DNA of 64,000 bases, taken from the NCBI RefSeq assembly GCF_902859705.1, contig NZ_CADIJO010000012.1:124001-188000 (forward strand), in the 5' to 3' direction. The notes beneath the pieces were generated by a model. The model had not been told where the DNA came from. It was given only the letters and a program-made list of their open reading frames with translations, and did no database searches. The stretch comes from Achromobacter deleyi. Its GTDB lineage: Bacteria; Pseudomonadota; Gammaproteobacteria; Burkholderiales; Burkholderiaceae_B. Both the position numbers and the translations under genes were made by a program. Positions 15,498 to 22,939 of the stretch are shown piece after piece (position 1 is the stretch's first letter; each line of letters begins with the position of its first letter).

Positions 15498-16538
15498 ATG
15501 GATTCGGTTACACAGGCCGTGCTGGGCGCGGGCATACAGGGGGCGCTGCTGGGGCGCGTGCAGGGGCGCCGGGCGCTGTTCTACGGCGCCGCGCTGGCGA
15601 CGGTGCCGGATCTGGATGTGTTGATGCGCTATCCCGACCCCGTGTCGCTGATGACCTACCACCGCGGGTTCTCGCACTCGATCTTCGTCCTGACCGGACT
15701 GGCGGCGCTGCTGGCCTGGTTGATACGCAAGTATTGGCCCCAGGCGCAATACAGCGGCAGGCGCCTGTTCCTGACCTTGTGGCTGGTGTTGGTGACGCAT
15801 CCGCTCCTGGACGCCTTCACCGTCTATGGCACGCAGTTGTTCTGGCCGATACCGTCCATTCCCGAAAGCTGGTCGGCGATCTTCATCATCGACCCCGTCT
15901 ATACCGTGCCCTTGTTGCTGGCTGCGGTGTACGCCGCGGCGGTCGGCATGACGCGCAACGCCCGCCGCTTCCTGGCCGGGGCGCTGGTGTTCAGCACGGC
16001 CTACCTGGGTTTCGGCTTGGCAGGCCGCATCGCTGCCGAGCACCGGGTGCGCGATGCGATGCAGGCGCAGGGCATCGCCGTGACCGAGCTGCGGGCGATG
16101 CCCATGCCGCTGAACACGCTGCTGTGGCGCGTGATCGCCAAGACGCCCGATGGCCACTACTACGAGGCCGTCAGCAGCTGGTTTGATCGGGACCCACCGG
16201 AATCCCTGCGCCAGCCGCTCAATCTGGACGTGGGCCAGGCGCTGGCCGGCGTGCCGCTGCACGAGCGGCTGCGCTGGTTCACCGACGACTGGCTGCGCTA
16301 CGACGTGATGGGCGACGCGCTGGTGGTGACGGACCTGCGCATGGGCATGGCGGGCCACTACAACTTCCGCTTCAAGATGGCCGAGCGCGGCCCCGATGGC
16401 GCCTGGCGCGCGGTCACCCCGTCCAGTTGGCCGGGCGAGCGGGGCGGTTGGGCCGAATTGAAACTGGTGCTGGCCCGCATCCTGCACGCCCAGCCGCCGC
16501 TGCCGCTGGCGCAATGGGCGGAAAAGGCGGCGCCCTAG
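15498..16538 (+). CDS. Membrane-bound metal-dependent hydrolase, YdjM/YbcI type
   Basis: This 346-residue inner-membrane protein belongs to the YdjM/LexA-regulated metal-dependent hydrolase family (DUF457). The metal site is suggested by MDSVTQAVLGAG at the N-terminus, PDLDVLM, the motif YHRGFSHSI with two histidines, and VTHPLLDAFTVYGTQ. About four transmembrane segments fill the first 210 residues. The C-terminal third is a soluble domain, probably periplasmic. The ATG at 15498 follows CGGAGTTCT. The reaction is unknown; the family contains proteins annotated as predicted hydrolases without proven substrates. Confidence 0.83.
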   Translation: MDSVTQAVLGAGIQGALLGRVQGRRALFYGAALATVPDLDVLMRYPDPVSLMTYHRGFSHSIFVLTGLAALLAWLIRKYWPQAQYSGRRLFLTLWLVLVTHPLLDAFTVYGTQLFWPIPSIPESWSAIFIIDPVYTVPLLLAAVYAAAVGMTRNARRFLAGALVFSTAYLGFGLAGRIAAEHRVRDAMQAQGIAVTELRAMPMPLNTLLWRVIAKTPDGHYYEAVSSWFDRDPPESLRQPLNLDVGQALAGVPLHERLRWFTDDWLRYDVMGDALVVTDLRMGMAGHYNFRFKMAERGPDGAWRAVTPSSWPGERGGWAELKLVLARILHAQPPLPLAQWAEKAAP

Positions 16539-16606
16539 GGCCTGTGCGAGGCTCCTTTTAGTGTTAACAGGCCCTGGCGCGCATCGCACCCGCCGGTCTG
16601 GTGTCG

Positions 16607-16646
16607 AAGGCCCCTTTCGCGTCGTACGCGAGGGGCTTTTGTTTTT
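16607..16646 (+). terminator. Intrinsic terminator
   Basis: An imperfect stem AAGGCCCCTTTCGCG / CGCGAGGGGCTTTT around TCGTA is followed by GTTTTT. It closes the hydrolase gene and precedes the IclR regulator's promoter region. Confidence 0.8.
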
Positions 16647-16678
16647 GGCCGCCCTGGATTATTCTTGTTCGCTATTAA

Positions 16679-16704
16679 GGAACAGTAGTTCCGTTTTGTG
16701 GAAC
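16679..16704. promoter_or_regulatory. GGAAC/GTTCC half-sites ahead of the IclR gene
   Basis: GGAAC (16679-16683), GTTCC (16688-16692) and GGAAC (16700-16704) form two overlapping inverted repeats sharing the middle half-site, ending five bases before the IclR-type start codon. IclR-family operators are often TGGAA-n-TTCCA-like dyads, so autoregulation is likely. A TATTAA box at 16673-16678 overlaps the left end. Confidence 0.55.
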
Positions 16705-16708
16705 ATTC

Positions 16709-17476
16709 ATGAGTATTCTAGACGGCGTTCAACGCGTGCTGTCGCTGTATGCGGACGGCGTGGCCGAGTTGAGCTTCACCGACGTGGCGCAGCGGCTGTC
16801 CATGCCCAAGAGCACGGCGTCGCGCCTGCTGAACCAGATGCAGCACTACGGCATGCTGGACCAGGACGCGGCCACCCGCCGCTATCGCCCGGGTACCTTG
16901 CTGACCCAGGCGGTGCGCGCCGGCCAGAACGCCACGCCGCTGGACGAGGCCTGCCGCAAGGTCTTGGCCCGGCTGTCCGATGACAGTGGCCTGACCGCCT
17001 ACCTGTCCACCCTGAACCAGCGCGAAACCGTGGTGTTGCAACGCTTGAATGGCTCGCACCCGGTGCAGGTGCTGTCCCCGCCCGGCTCGCGCCGCGCGGC
17101 TTCCGGCACGGCGATGGGGCGTGCGTTGCTGTCGCGCCTGACCCAGACCGAATTCGACACGCTGTATGGCGCCGATCCCGCCCAGCCCCTGGCAGTGGAA
17201 GGCAAGGATTGCCCGGCCACTGTCGGCGAACTGGCCCAGCGCGTCGCCCAGACCCGCGCCGACCACTGCGGCGTCGCCATCGACCAGGCCATGCCGGGCA
17301 TTGGCGCCGTCGCGGCTGCGGTGCGCGATCCGGCCACCGGCGAACTGCGCGGGCTGTGCCTGTCGTTCGTGTCCTTCCAGGCCGATGCCGCCCGCGTGGC
17401 GACCCTGCGCGAATCTCTCATGCAGCAAGTCGCGGCGCTGGGCCGCGAACTGAACGATCCCTATTGGCTGGGCTGA
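16709..17476 (+). CDS. IclR-family transcriptional regulator
   Basis: This 255-residue regulator carries an N-terminal winged helix-turn-helix (about 1-65: VQRVLSLYADGVAELSFTDVAQRLSMPKSTASRLLNQM in outline) and a C-terminal IclR effector-binding domain. Effector-domain features are SGLTAYLSTL, RRAASGTAMGRALLS and the DHCGVAIDQAMPGIGAVAAAVRD block. The start lies inside a cluster of GGAAC dyads. The next four genes run the same way 85 bases downstream, so they are the likely target. The ligand is unknown but is probably an intermediate of the pathway those genes encode. Confidence 0.9.
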   Translation: MSILDGVQRVLSLYADGVAELSFTDVAQRLSMPKSTASRLLNQMQHYGMLDQDAATRRYRPGTLLTQAVRAGQNATPLDEACRKVLARLSDDSGLTAYLSTLNQRETVVLQRLNGSHPVQVLSPPGSRRAASGTAMGRALLSRLTQTEFDTLYGADPAQPLAVEGKDCPATVGELAQRVAQTRADHCGVAIDQAMPGIGAVAAAVRDPATGELRGLCLSFVSFQADAARVATLRESLMQQVAALGRELNDPYWLG

Positions 17477-17561
17477 TGCCCGGCCTGATTCCCCTGACCG
17501 ACATTCCCGCATCCTGGCCGCGCCCGCGCGGCATCCGACCTACCGATTCCAAGGAACCCTC

Positions 17562-18266
17562 ATGAACCTTCTGCTTCTCAGCAATTCCAGCAGCGACGCC
17601 GGCTATCTGGTGCATGCGTTGCCCGACATCCGCGAACTGATCGAAGCGCTGCCGGCCGGCGCCAAGGCCGTATTCGTGCCGTTCGCGGGCGTGACCCGCA
17701 ACTGGGACGACTACACCGCGCTGGTCGTGTCGGCGCTGGCCGATACGGGCCTGGACATCCAGGGGCTGCATCGCGCCGCCGATCCCGTGGCTGCGCTCAA
17801 TGAGGCCGCGGTCATCATCGTGGGCGGCGGCAACACCTTCAACCTGCTGGGCCAGCTGCGCCGCCAGGGCCTGCTCGACGTCGTGGCGCGCCGCGTGCGC
17901 GAAGGCGCCGCCTACCTGGGCTGGAGCGCAGGCTCGAACATGGCGTGCCCCAGCATCTGCACCACCAACGACATGCCCATCACCGACCCCGAAGGTTTCG
18001 ATGCACTGGGCCTGCTGTCGTTCCAGATCAATCCGCACTACACCAATGCGCACCCGCCCGGACATCGCGGCGAAACGCGCGCGCAGCGCCTGGCCGAATT
18101 CTGCACGCTGAACCCGACCATGCCGGTGCTGGGCCTGCCGGAGGGCGCGGCGCTGCGCGTGCGTGGCCAGGCCGTGGCGCTGATCGGTCCGCACGACGCG
18201 CCGCTGTTCCTGGGCCACGCCGAGCCGCGCGTGTTCCGCCCCGGTCCGCTGGAGATCCCGGCATGA
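17562..18266 (+). CDS. pepE: Peptidase E (alpha-aspartyl dipeptidase, family S51)
   Basis: This 234-residue cytoplasmic serine peptidase is of the PepE type, which cleaves dipeptides with N-terminal Asp. The nucleophile elbow is LGWSAGSNMACP, with Ser122. IIVGGGNTFNLLGQL upstream is the conserved nucleotide-like glycine motif, and LLSFQINPHYTNAHPPGHRGETR carries the conserved His. FSTNDMP-type sequence (ICTTNDMPITDP) matches the family. The ATG at 17562 follows CAAGGAACCCTC. It overlaps the DUF1177 gene by ATGA, so in this cluster it is probably dedicated to a specific substrate rather than general peptide turnover. Confidence 0.92.
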   Translation: MNLLLLSNSSSDAGYLVHALPDIRELIEALPAGAKAVFVPFAGVTRNWDDYTALVVSALADTGLDIQGLHRAADPVAALNEAAVIIVGGGNTFNLLGQLRRQGLLDVVARRVREGAAYLGWSAGSNMACPSICTTNDMPITDPEGFDALGLLSFQINPHYTNAHPPGHRGETRAQRLAEFCTLNPTMPVLGLPEGAALRVRGQAVALIGPHDAPLFLGHAEPRVFRPGPLEIPA

Positions 18267-19192
18267 AGCAAGTCATCGACACCATCGAGCTGCTGTCCTC
18301 GGCCCACATCACCGGCGAAGCCGTGGCGCAGTACCTGCGCGCGGCCGGTAATTGCCAGGTCGACGTGACCCGGCTGGAACGCGACGGCGCTGCCACCGAG
18401 TTTCTGTCCATCATCATCCCGGGCGCGGATGACGCCGCGCCGCAGTTGGGCATCATCGGCCGCCTGGGCGGCATCGGCGCACGCCCGGCCGTCACCGGCC
18501 TGGTGTCCGATAGCGACGGCGCCGTGGTCGCGATTGCCGCCGCGCTCAAGCTGATGGCCATGGCGCGCCAGGGCGACGTCCTGCCCGGCACCGTGCGCAT
18601 CCGCACCCACATCTGCCCACGCGCCGGCACCCGTCCGCACCATCCGGTGCCGATGATGAAGTCGCCGTTCCCCATGCGCGAAATGATGTCGCATGAAGTG
18701 GACCCGCGCATGGACGCCATTCTTTCGGTCGACACCACGCGCGGCAACCGCCTGGTGAACCAGCGCGGCGTGGCGCTGACGCCGGTGGCCAAGCAGGGCT
18801 ACCTGCTGCGCATTCCGGAAACCATGCTGGACGTCATGGGCTGGGTCAGCGGCGAACTGCCGCTGACGCTGCCGCTGACCACGCAGGACATCACGCCCTA
18901 CGAAAACGGCCTTTCGCACGTCAACTCGTTGATGCAGCCCACCATCGCCACCGACGCGCCCGTCGTCGGCGTGGCGCTGACCGCGCAGACCGCCGTGCCC
19001 GGCTGCGCCACGGGCGTGACCAACGCCGTGGATGCCGATGTCGCCATGCGCTTCTGCATCGAAATCGCCAAGCTGTTCGGCCAGGGCGCCATGACGTTCG
19101 TCGATGCGGCCGAGTGGAATGCGCTGCAAAGCCGCTACGGCTCGCTGGCGCGGCTGCAGACCACCGGGGTCGAACCCGGGAGCGCCCAATGA
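18263..19192 (+). CDS. DUF1177 family protein
   Basis: This 309-residue soluble protein belongs to the uncharacterised DUF1177 family. Conserved-looking blocks are IIIPGADDAAPQLGIIGRLGGIGARP, RIRTHICPRAGTRPHHPVPMMKSPF (rich in His, Cys and Met, a possible metal site), and DAILSVDTTRGNRLVNQRG. It is coupled by ATGA overlaps to pepE before it and aroM-like after it. That arrangement suggests an enzyme acting on the same small molecule, perhaps an amidated or peptide-like compound; this is inference. No reaction is known to me for the family. Confidence 0.82.
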   Translation: MKQVIDTIELLSSAHITGEAVAQYLRAAGNCQVDVTRLERDGAATEFLSIIIPGADDAAPQLGIIGRLGGIGARPAVTGLVSDSDGAVVAIAAALKLMAMARQGDVLPGTVRIRTHICPRAGTRPHHPVPMMKSPFPMREMMSHEVDPRMDAILSVDTTRGNRLVNQRGVALTPVAKQGYLLRIPETMLDVMGWVSGELPLTLPLTTQDITPYENGLSHVNSLMQPTIATDAPVVGVALTAQTAVPGCATGVTNAVDADVAMRFCIEIAKLFGQGAMTFVDAAEWNALQSRYGSLARLQTTGVEPGSAQ

Positions 19193-19878
19193 GCGGGCAC
19201 CCGCCACGGCGCGTCGCGTTCTTCACCATTGGCCAATCGCCGCGCAGCGATATCGTGCCTGAAATGGCGCCGCTGCTCGGCGCGCATGTGCAGATCGAGG
19301 AGTTCGGCGCGCTGGACGGCCTGGACGCCGACGCGTTGGCCGCATTGGCGCCGCGCCCGGGCGAATACCGCTTCGCCACGCGGCTGCGCGACGGCACGCA
19401 GATCGAACTGGATGCGACCGCCGCCGAAGCCCGCCTGGCGCAAGTGATGCGCGAGGCGGACGCGTCCGGCTACGACCTGTTGGTGCCGCTGTGCACCGGT
19501 ACCGCCATCGCACCGATGCGTACGCTGGTGATCGAACCGCAGCAGGTCGTGGATCATCTGGTCGCAGGGTTGTCGCAGCACTGCCGCAAGGTCGGGCTGG
19601 TGGTGCCGCTGGCGGCTCAGGTCGATGCCTTCCACCTGGCCGTTGCGCTGGAATGCGAGGCGCGCGTCGCACACGCTTCGCCCTACGAGGCCGACGCGGA
19701 CCGCGCCGCCGAGCAATTCGCGCAGGCCGGTCGCGACCTGGCGGACTGCGATTTCATCATCATGCACTGCATGGGTTACGCCGAGCGCATGCGGCAGGCA
19801 GTGGCAACGGCGTCGGGGCGCCCGGTGCTGCTGTCCAACCGCCTGGTGGCGCAGACGCTCGCACAATTATTGGTATAA
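19189..19878 (+). CDS. AroM family protein
   Basis: This 229-residue soluble protein belongs to the AroM family, named for the gene beside aroL in E. coli and still without a proven function. Typical features are the N-terminal FFTIGQSPRSDIVPEM, LLVPLCTGTAI in the middle and CDFIIMHCMGYAERMR, which contains a cysteine pattern like that of Asp/Glu racemase-fold proteins (a Cys in each half: LCTGT and MHCMGY). A racemase-like or isomerase-like role is therefore possible but unproven. It overlaps DUF1177 by ATGA and is followed 14 bases later by a periplasmic receptor gene. Confidence 0.83.
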   Translation: MSGHPPRRVAFFTIGQSPRSDIVPEMAPLLGAHVQIEEFGALDGLDADALAALAPRPGEYRFATRLRDGTQIELDATAAEARLAQVMREADASGYDLLVPLCTGTAIAPMRTLVIEPQQVVDHLVAGLSQHCRKVGLVVPLAAQVDAFHLAVALECEARVAHASPYEADADRAAEQFAQAGRDLADCDFIIMHCMGYAERMRQAVATASGRPVLLSNRLVAQTLAQLLV

Positions 19879-19892
19879 GGGGAAACCACTTC

Positions 19893-20882
19893 ATGTTCAG
19901 CAGCACCTTGCAACGCGCCGTGGGCGCCGTATTCATCGCCGGTTCGCTGGCCGCTGCGCCGGCCTTGGCCGCCGACGCCTGGAAACCGACCAAGCCGGTG
20001 CGCCTGCTGGTGGGGTTCGCACCCGGCGGTTCTGCCGACACGCTGGCCCGCCTGTTGGCCGAACCGCTGTCGCAGCGCCTGGGGCAGACCGTCGTGGTCG
20101 AGAACCTGGCGGGGGCCGGCGGCAACATCATGGCGTATCGCCTGTCGCAATCGCAACCTGACGGCTACACCATCGGCATTGCCGCTGCGGGCTCCATGGC
20201 CATCACGCATGTCCTGAACCCGAAGGGCACGAACTACAAGCCGGCTGATTTCACGCCCATCACGCTGGCGGCGGTGCAGCCCAACGTCGTGATCGTCAAC
20301 AAGGACGTCCCGGCCAACAACCTGGCCGAGTTGAAGGACTACTTCCAGAAGACGCCCACCGCGACTTACGGCACGGCAGGCGTGGGTATCTCGAACCACC
20401 TGATCGCCGAGACCATGCTGTACAAGATGGGCGTGAAGGTGCCGCATGCGGCTTACCGTGGCGCCGCGCCGGTCATCACCGACCTGCTGGGCGGCCATAT
20501 CGCCATGACGATGGACAACATCTCCACCGCTGCGCCGCTTGCCAGCCAGGGCAAGGTCAAGGCCATCGCCGTGGCCTCGCTCAAGCGTTCGGCCCAGTTG
20601 CCCAACGTGCCCACGTTGGACGAGCAGGGCCTGAAGGGCTTCGACATGCCGACCTGGCAGGGCGTGTTCGCCCCGGCCGGCGTGCCGGCGGACGTCCTGG
20701 CGGCCTACTATGCGGCGCTGCAGGACGTGCTCAAGCAGCCGTCGGTGATCGAGAAGATGGCGGGCCTGGGCTCGGAACCGGTCACCGGCATGACGCCCGA
20801 GAAGTTCGGCCAGTTCCTGGAAACCGACCGCAAGCAATGGGCCGACATCGTGCGCGCGGCCAATATCAGCCTCGAGCAGTAA
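19893..20882 (+). CDS. Bug-family periplasmic receptor (tripartite tricarboxylate transporter type)
   Basis: This 329-residue exported binding protein of the Bug/TctC family begins with signal peptide MFSSTLQRAVGAVFIAGSLAAAPALA. The mature start DAWKPTKPVRLLVGFAPGGSADTLARLLAEPL is diagnostic, as are VVVENLAGAGGNIMA and the late LPNVPTLDEQGLKGFD. These receptors bind small carboxylates or amides through the two beta-strand loops. It ends the pepE cluster without TctA/TctB membrane subunits nearby, as is usual for the many orphan Bug receptors in Bordetella relatives. The ligand is unknown. Confidence 0.92.
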   Translation: MFSSTLQRAVGAVFIAGSLAAAPALAADAWKPTKPVRLLVGFAPGGSADTLARLLAEPLSQRLGQTVVVENLAGAGGNIMAYRLSQSQPDGYTIGIAAAGSMAITHVLNPKGTNYKPADFTPITLAAVQPNVVIVNKDVPANNLAELKDYFQKTPTATYGTAGVGISNHLIAETMLYKMGVKVPHAAYRGAAPVITDLLGGHIAMTMDNISTAAPLASQGKVKAIAVASLKRSAQLPNVPTLDEQGLKGFDMPTWQGVFAPAGVPADVLAAYYAALQDVLKQPSVIEKMAGLGSEPVTGMTPEKFGQFLETDRKQWADIVRAANISLEQ

Positions 20883-20917
20883 TGGCGGCATTGACGCCTG
20901 ACTTGATGTCAGACGTT

Positions 20918-20945
20918 GCGTCACTGGCTGCCTCGGCAGTGACGC
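20918..20945 (+). other. Hairpin preceding the terminator
   Basis: GCGTCACTG (20918-20926) and CAGTGACGC (20937-20945) form a 9-bp stem around a 10-base loop, 13 bases before the T-run terminator. It may be a 3' mRNA stabiliser or part of a double terminator. Confidence 0.5.
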
Positions 20946-20957
20946 CGCCATCAAGTG

Positions 20958-20989
20958 AAAACGCCAGACTGTCGTCTGGCGTTTTTTTT
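20958..20989. terminator. Bidirectional intrinsic terminator
   Basis: AAAACGCCAGAC and GTCTGGCGTTTT enclose TGTC, with T residues continuing to 20989. It lies between the Bug receptor gene and convergent coaBC. Confidence 0.93.
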
Positions 20990-21027
20990 GGCTGAAGCCC
21001 GGCGCTTGCGCCGGCAGTACCCCCCGA

Positions 21028-22224
21028 TCAGGCCGGCAGGCGCGCGGCGATCTCGGCAATCAATCGACGGGCGGCATCGAGCTTGTCGGCGGCCGGCAGC
21101 GGGTGCGCGCCCTGGGCGTCGAACAGCACCAGTTCGGTCGTGTCGGCGTCCATCACCTTGTGCGCCAGGTTGCCGACCAGCAGCGGAATGCCCTTGCGTG
21201 CGCGCTTGGCCTCGGCGTGCTCGGCCAGCTTTTCGGTTTCGGCGGCAAAGCCCACGCACCAGGGGCCGTCTTTCAGCTTGGCCACTTCGGCCAGGATGTC
21301 GGGGTTGGGCTCGAATTCCATCAGCGGCGCGCCGCCGCCTTCGCTGGTTTTCTTGAGCTTTTGCGCGCTGACGTTCTTCACGCGCCAGTCGGCCACTGCC
21401 GCGACCGCAATGAAGATGTCGGCGTCGGTGGCGCTGGCCATCACGGCATCGTGCATCTGGCGTGCGGTGGTGACCGATAGCGCGGTAACGCCGCGGGGCA
21501 CGGGCAGGGCGGTCGCGCCGGTGATCAGGGTGACGCGGGCGCCCGCTTCGCGCGCGGCGCGGGCCAGCGCGTAGCCGGTCTTGCCCGACGAACGGTTGCT
21601 CAGCACGCGCACCGGGTCCACGGGCTCGGACGTGGGGCCGGCGGTCAGCAGCACGTGGCGGCCGGCCAGCAGCTTGGGCTGGAAGAAGGCGATCAGGTCG
21701 GTCAGGATTTCATGCGCTTCCAGCATGCGTCCGTCGCCCGTTTCGCCACAGGCCTGTTCGCCTGCGGACGGACCCAGCACGCTGATGCCGTCGGCGCGCA
21801 GCTGCGCCACGTTGCGCTGGGTGGCCGGGTTGGCCCACATTTCGCGGTTCATGGCGGGGGCTACCAGCAGGGGGCACGCGCGCGCCACGCACAGGGTGGA
21901 CAGCAGGTCGTCGGCCATGCCGTGCGCCAGCTTGGCCATGAAGTCGGTGCTGGCGGGGGCGATCAGCACGGCATCGGCGCCGCGTGTCAGGTCGATGTGC
22001 GCCATGTTGTTGGGCACGCGTGCGTCCCAGGCATCGACGAACACCGGGCGGCCCGACAGGGCCTGCATGGTGACGGGGGTGATGAAGTGCGTGGCCGCTT
22101 CGGTCATCACCACATCGACGGTGGCGCCTTGTTCGGTCATGCGCCGCACCAGCTCGGCGATTTTGTAGCAGGCGATGCCCCCGGTCAGGCCGAGGACGAT
22201 GCGTTTGCGGGCGAGGTCGAGCAT
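21028..22224 (-). CDS. coaBC: Bifunctional phosphopantothenoylcysteine decarboxylase / phosphopantothenate-cysteine ligase CoaBC
   Basis: This 398-residue enzyme catalyses two steps of coenzyme A synthesis. The N-terminal CoaC domain is an FMN-binding decarboxylase: GLTGGIACYK, the active-site His in NNMAHIDLTRGADAVLIAPASTDF, the substrate clamp PAMNREMW and the catalytic Cys in GEQACGETGDGRM. The C-terminal CoaB domain joins cysteine to 4'-phosphopantothenate: LLTAGPTSEPVDPVRVLSN, AVADWRVKNVSAQKLKK and FAAETEKL. The ATG at 22224 matches family length; a TTG 30 bases upstream is less likely. It is separated from the upstream lspA gene by a terminator, so it has its own promoter. Confidence 0.96.
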   Translation of the reverse strand: MLDLARKRIVLGLTGGIACYKIAELVRRMTEQGATVDVVMTEAATHFITPVTMQALSGRPVFVDAWDARVPNNMAHIDLTRGADAVLIAPASTDFMAKLAHGMADDLLSTLCVARACPLLVAPAMNREMWANPATQRNVAQLRADGISVLGPSAGEQACGETGDGRMLEAHEILTDLIAFFQPKLLAGRHVLLTAGPTSEPVDPVRVLSNRSSGKTGYALARAAREAGARVTLITGATALPVPRGVTALSVTTARQMHDAVMASATDADIFIAVAAVADWRVKNVSAQKLKKTSEGGGAPLMEFEPNPDILAEVAKLKDGPWCVGFAAETEKLAEHAEAKRARKGIPLLVGNLAHKVMDADTTELVLFDAQGAHPLPAADKLDAARRLIAEIAARLPA

Positions 22225-22356
22225 GAGGGTCGGACGGCGGGCAAGCGCCGTCAAATCAAGGAACGGACAATGATTTTATTCTGCATTGCGGTATTGCGCC
22301 GTTCGCCATGCCGATAGGGGGCGTCAAACAGGACAAAACGCAAGACAGAACCCAAG

Positions 22357-22380
22357 AAAAAACCCGGCCGGGGGCCGGGT
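22357..22380 (-). terminator. Intrinsic terminator after lspA
   Basis: On the minus strand, ACCCGGCC and GGCCGGGT form an 8-bp stem followed by six T residues (AAAAAA at 22357-22362 on the plus strand). It closes the ribF-ileS-lspA operon. Confidence 0.9.
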
Positions 22381-22406
22381 CTTTCGGGGCAATGCGGGAT
22401 GAAAAA

Positions 22407-22937
22407 TCAGGCCCGCGGCTTGCGCGCCCGCAGCAGTTCGTCCAGCACCAGCAGTACCGCACCGCAGCTGATGCCCACGTCCGCCAGGTTGAAGGCGGGG
22501 AAATACCAGTCGCGCCAATAAAACAGCAGGAAGTCCACCACGTGGCCATAGACCACGCGGTCGATCACGTTGCCGATGGCGCCGCCCAGGATCAGCGTCA
22601 GGGCCAGGCAGAACCGCGGCTGGCCGCGGGTGCGGCGCAGGATCACGGTGATGACCACGGCGGCCACGATGCCCAGCGCGGTGAACAACCAGCGCTGCCA
22701 GCCTTCTTCGGACGCCAGGAAGCTGAACGCCGCACCGCGGTTGTACAGCAGCGTGAAGTCGAAGAACGGCAGCAGGTTCAGGCGTTCGCCGTACTGGTAC
22801 GAGGTGTTGAAGTACACCTTGGTCAGCTGGTCCAGCACGATGATCGCCAGGGCGATGGCCAGCCAGCGGCCCACCTTGGCGGGGGGCGCGCTGGCAGCCG
22901 CGGACGCGTTGGCGCCTTGCGGGGCGGGGCCGGCCAT
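22407..22937 (-). CDS. lspA: Lipoprotein signal peptidase LspA
   Basis: This 176-residue inner-membrane aspartyl protease removes signal peptides from diacylglyceryl-modified prolipoproteins. It has four transmembrane helices. The catalytic aspartates are in GGAIGNVIDRVVYG and FPAFNLADVGIS, and DQLTK and NRGAAFSFL are conserved family blocks. The N-terminus carries an Ala/Pro-rich extension of about 22 residues. The start is two bases after the ileS stop. The ileS-lspA pairing is widely conserved and supports the call. Confidence 0.96.
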   Translation of the reverse strand: MAGPAPQGANASAAASAPPAKVGRWLAIALAIIVLDQLTKVYFNTSYQYGERLNLLPFFDFTLLYNRGAAFSFLASEEGWQRWLFTALGIVAAVVITVILRRTRGQPRFCLALTLILGGAIGNVIDRVVYGHVVDFLLFYWRDWYFPAFNLADVGISCGAVLLVLDELLRARKPRA

Positions 22938-22939
22938 GT

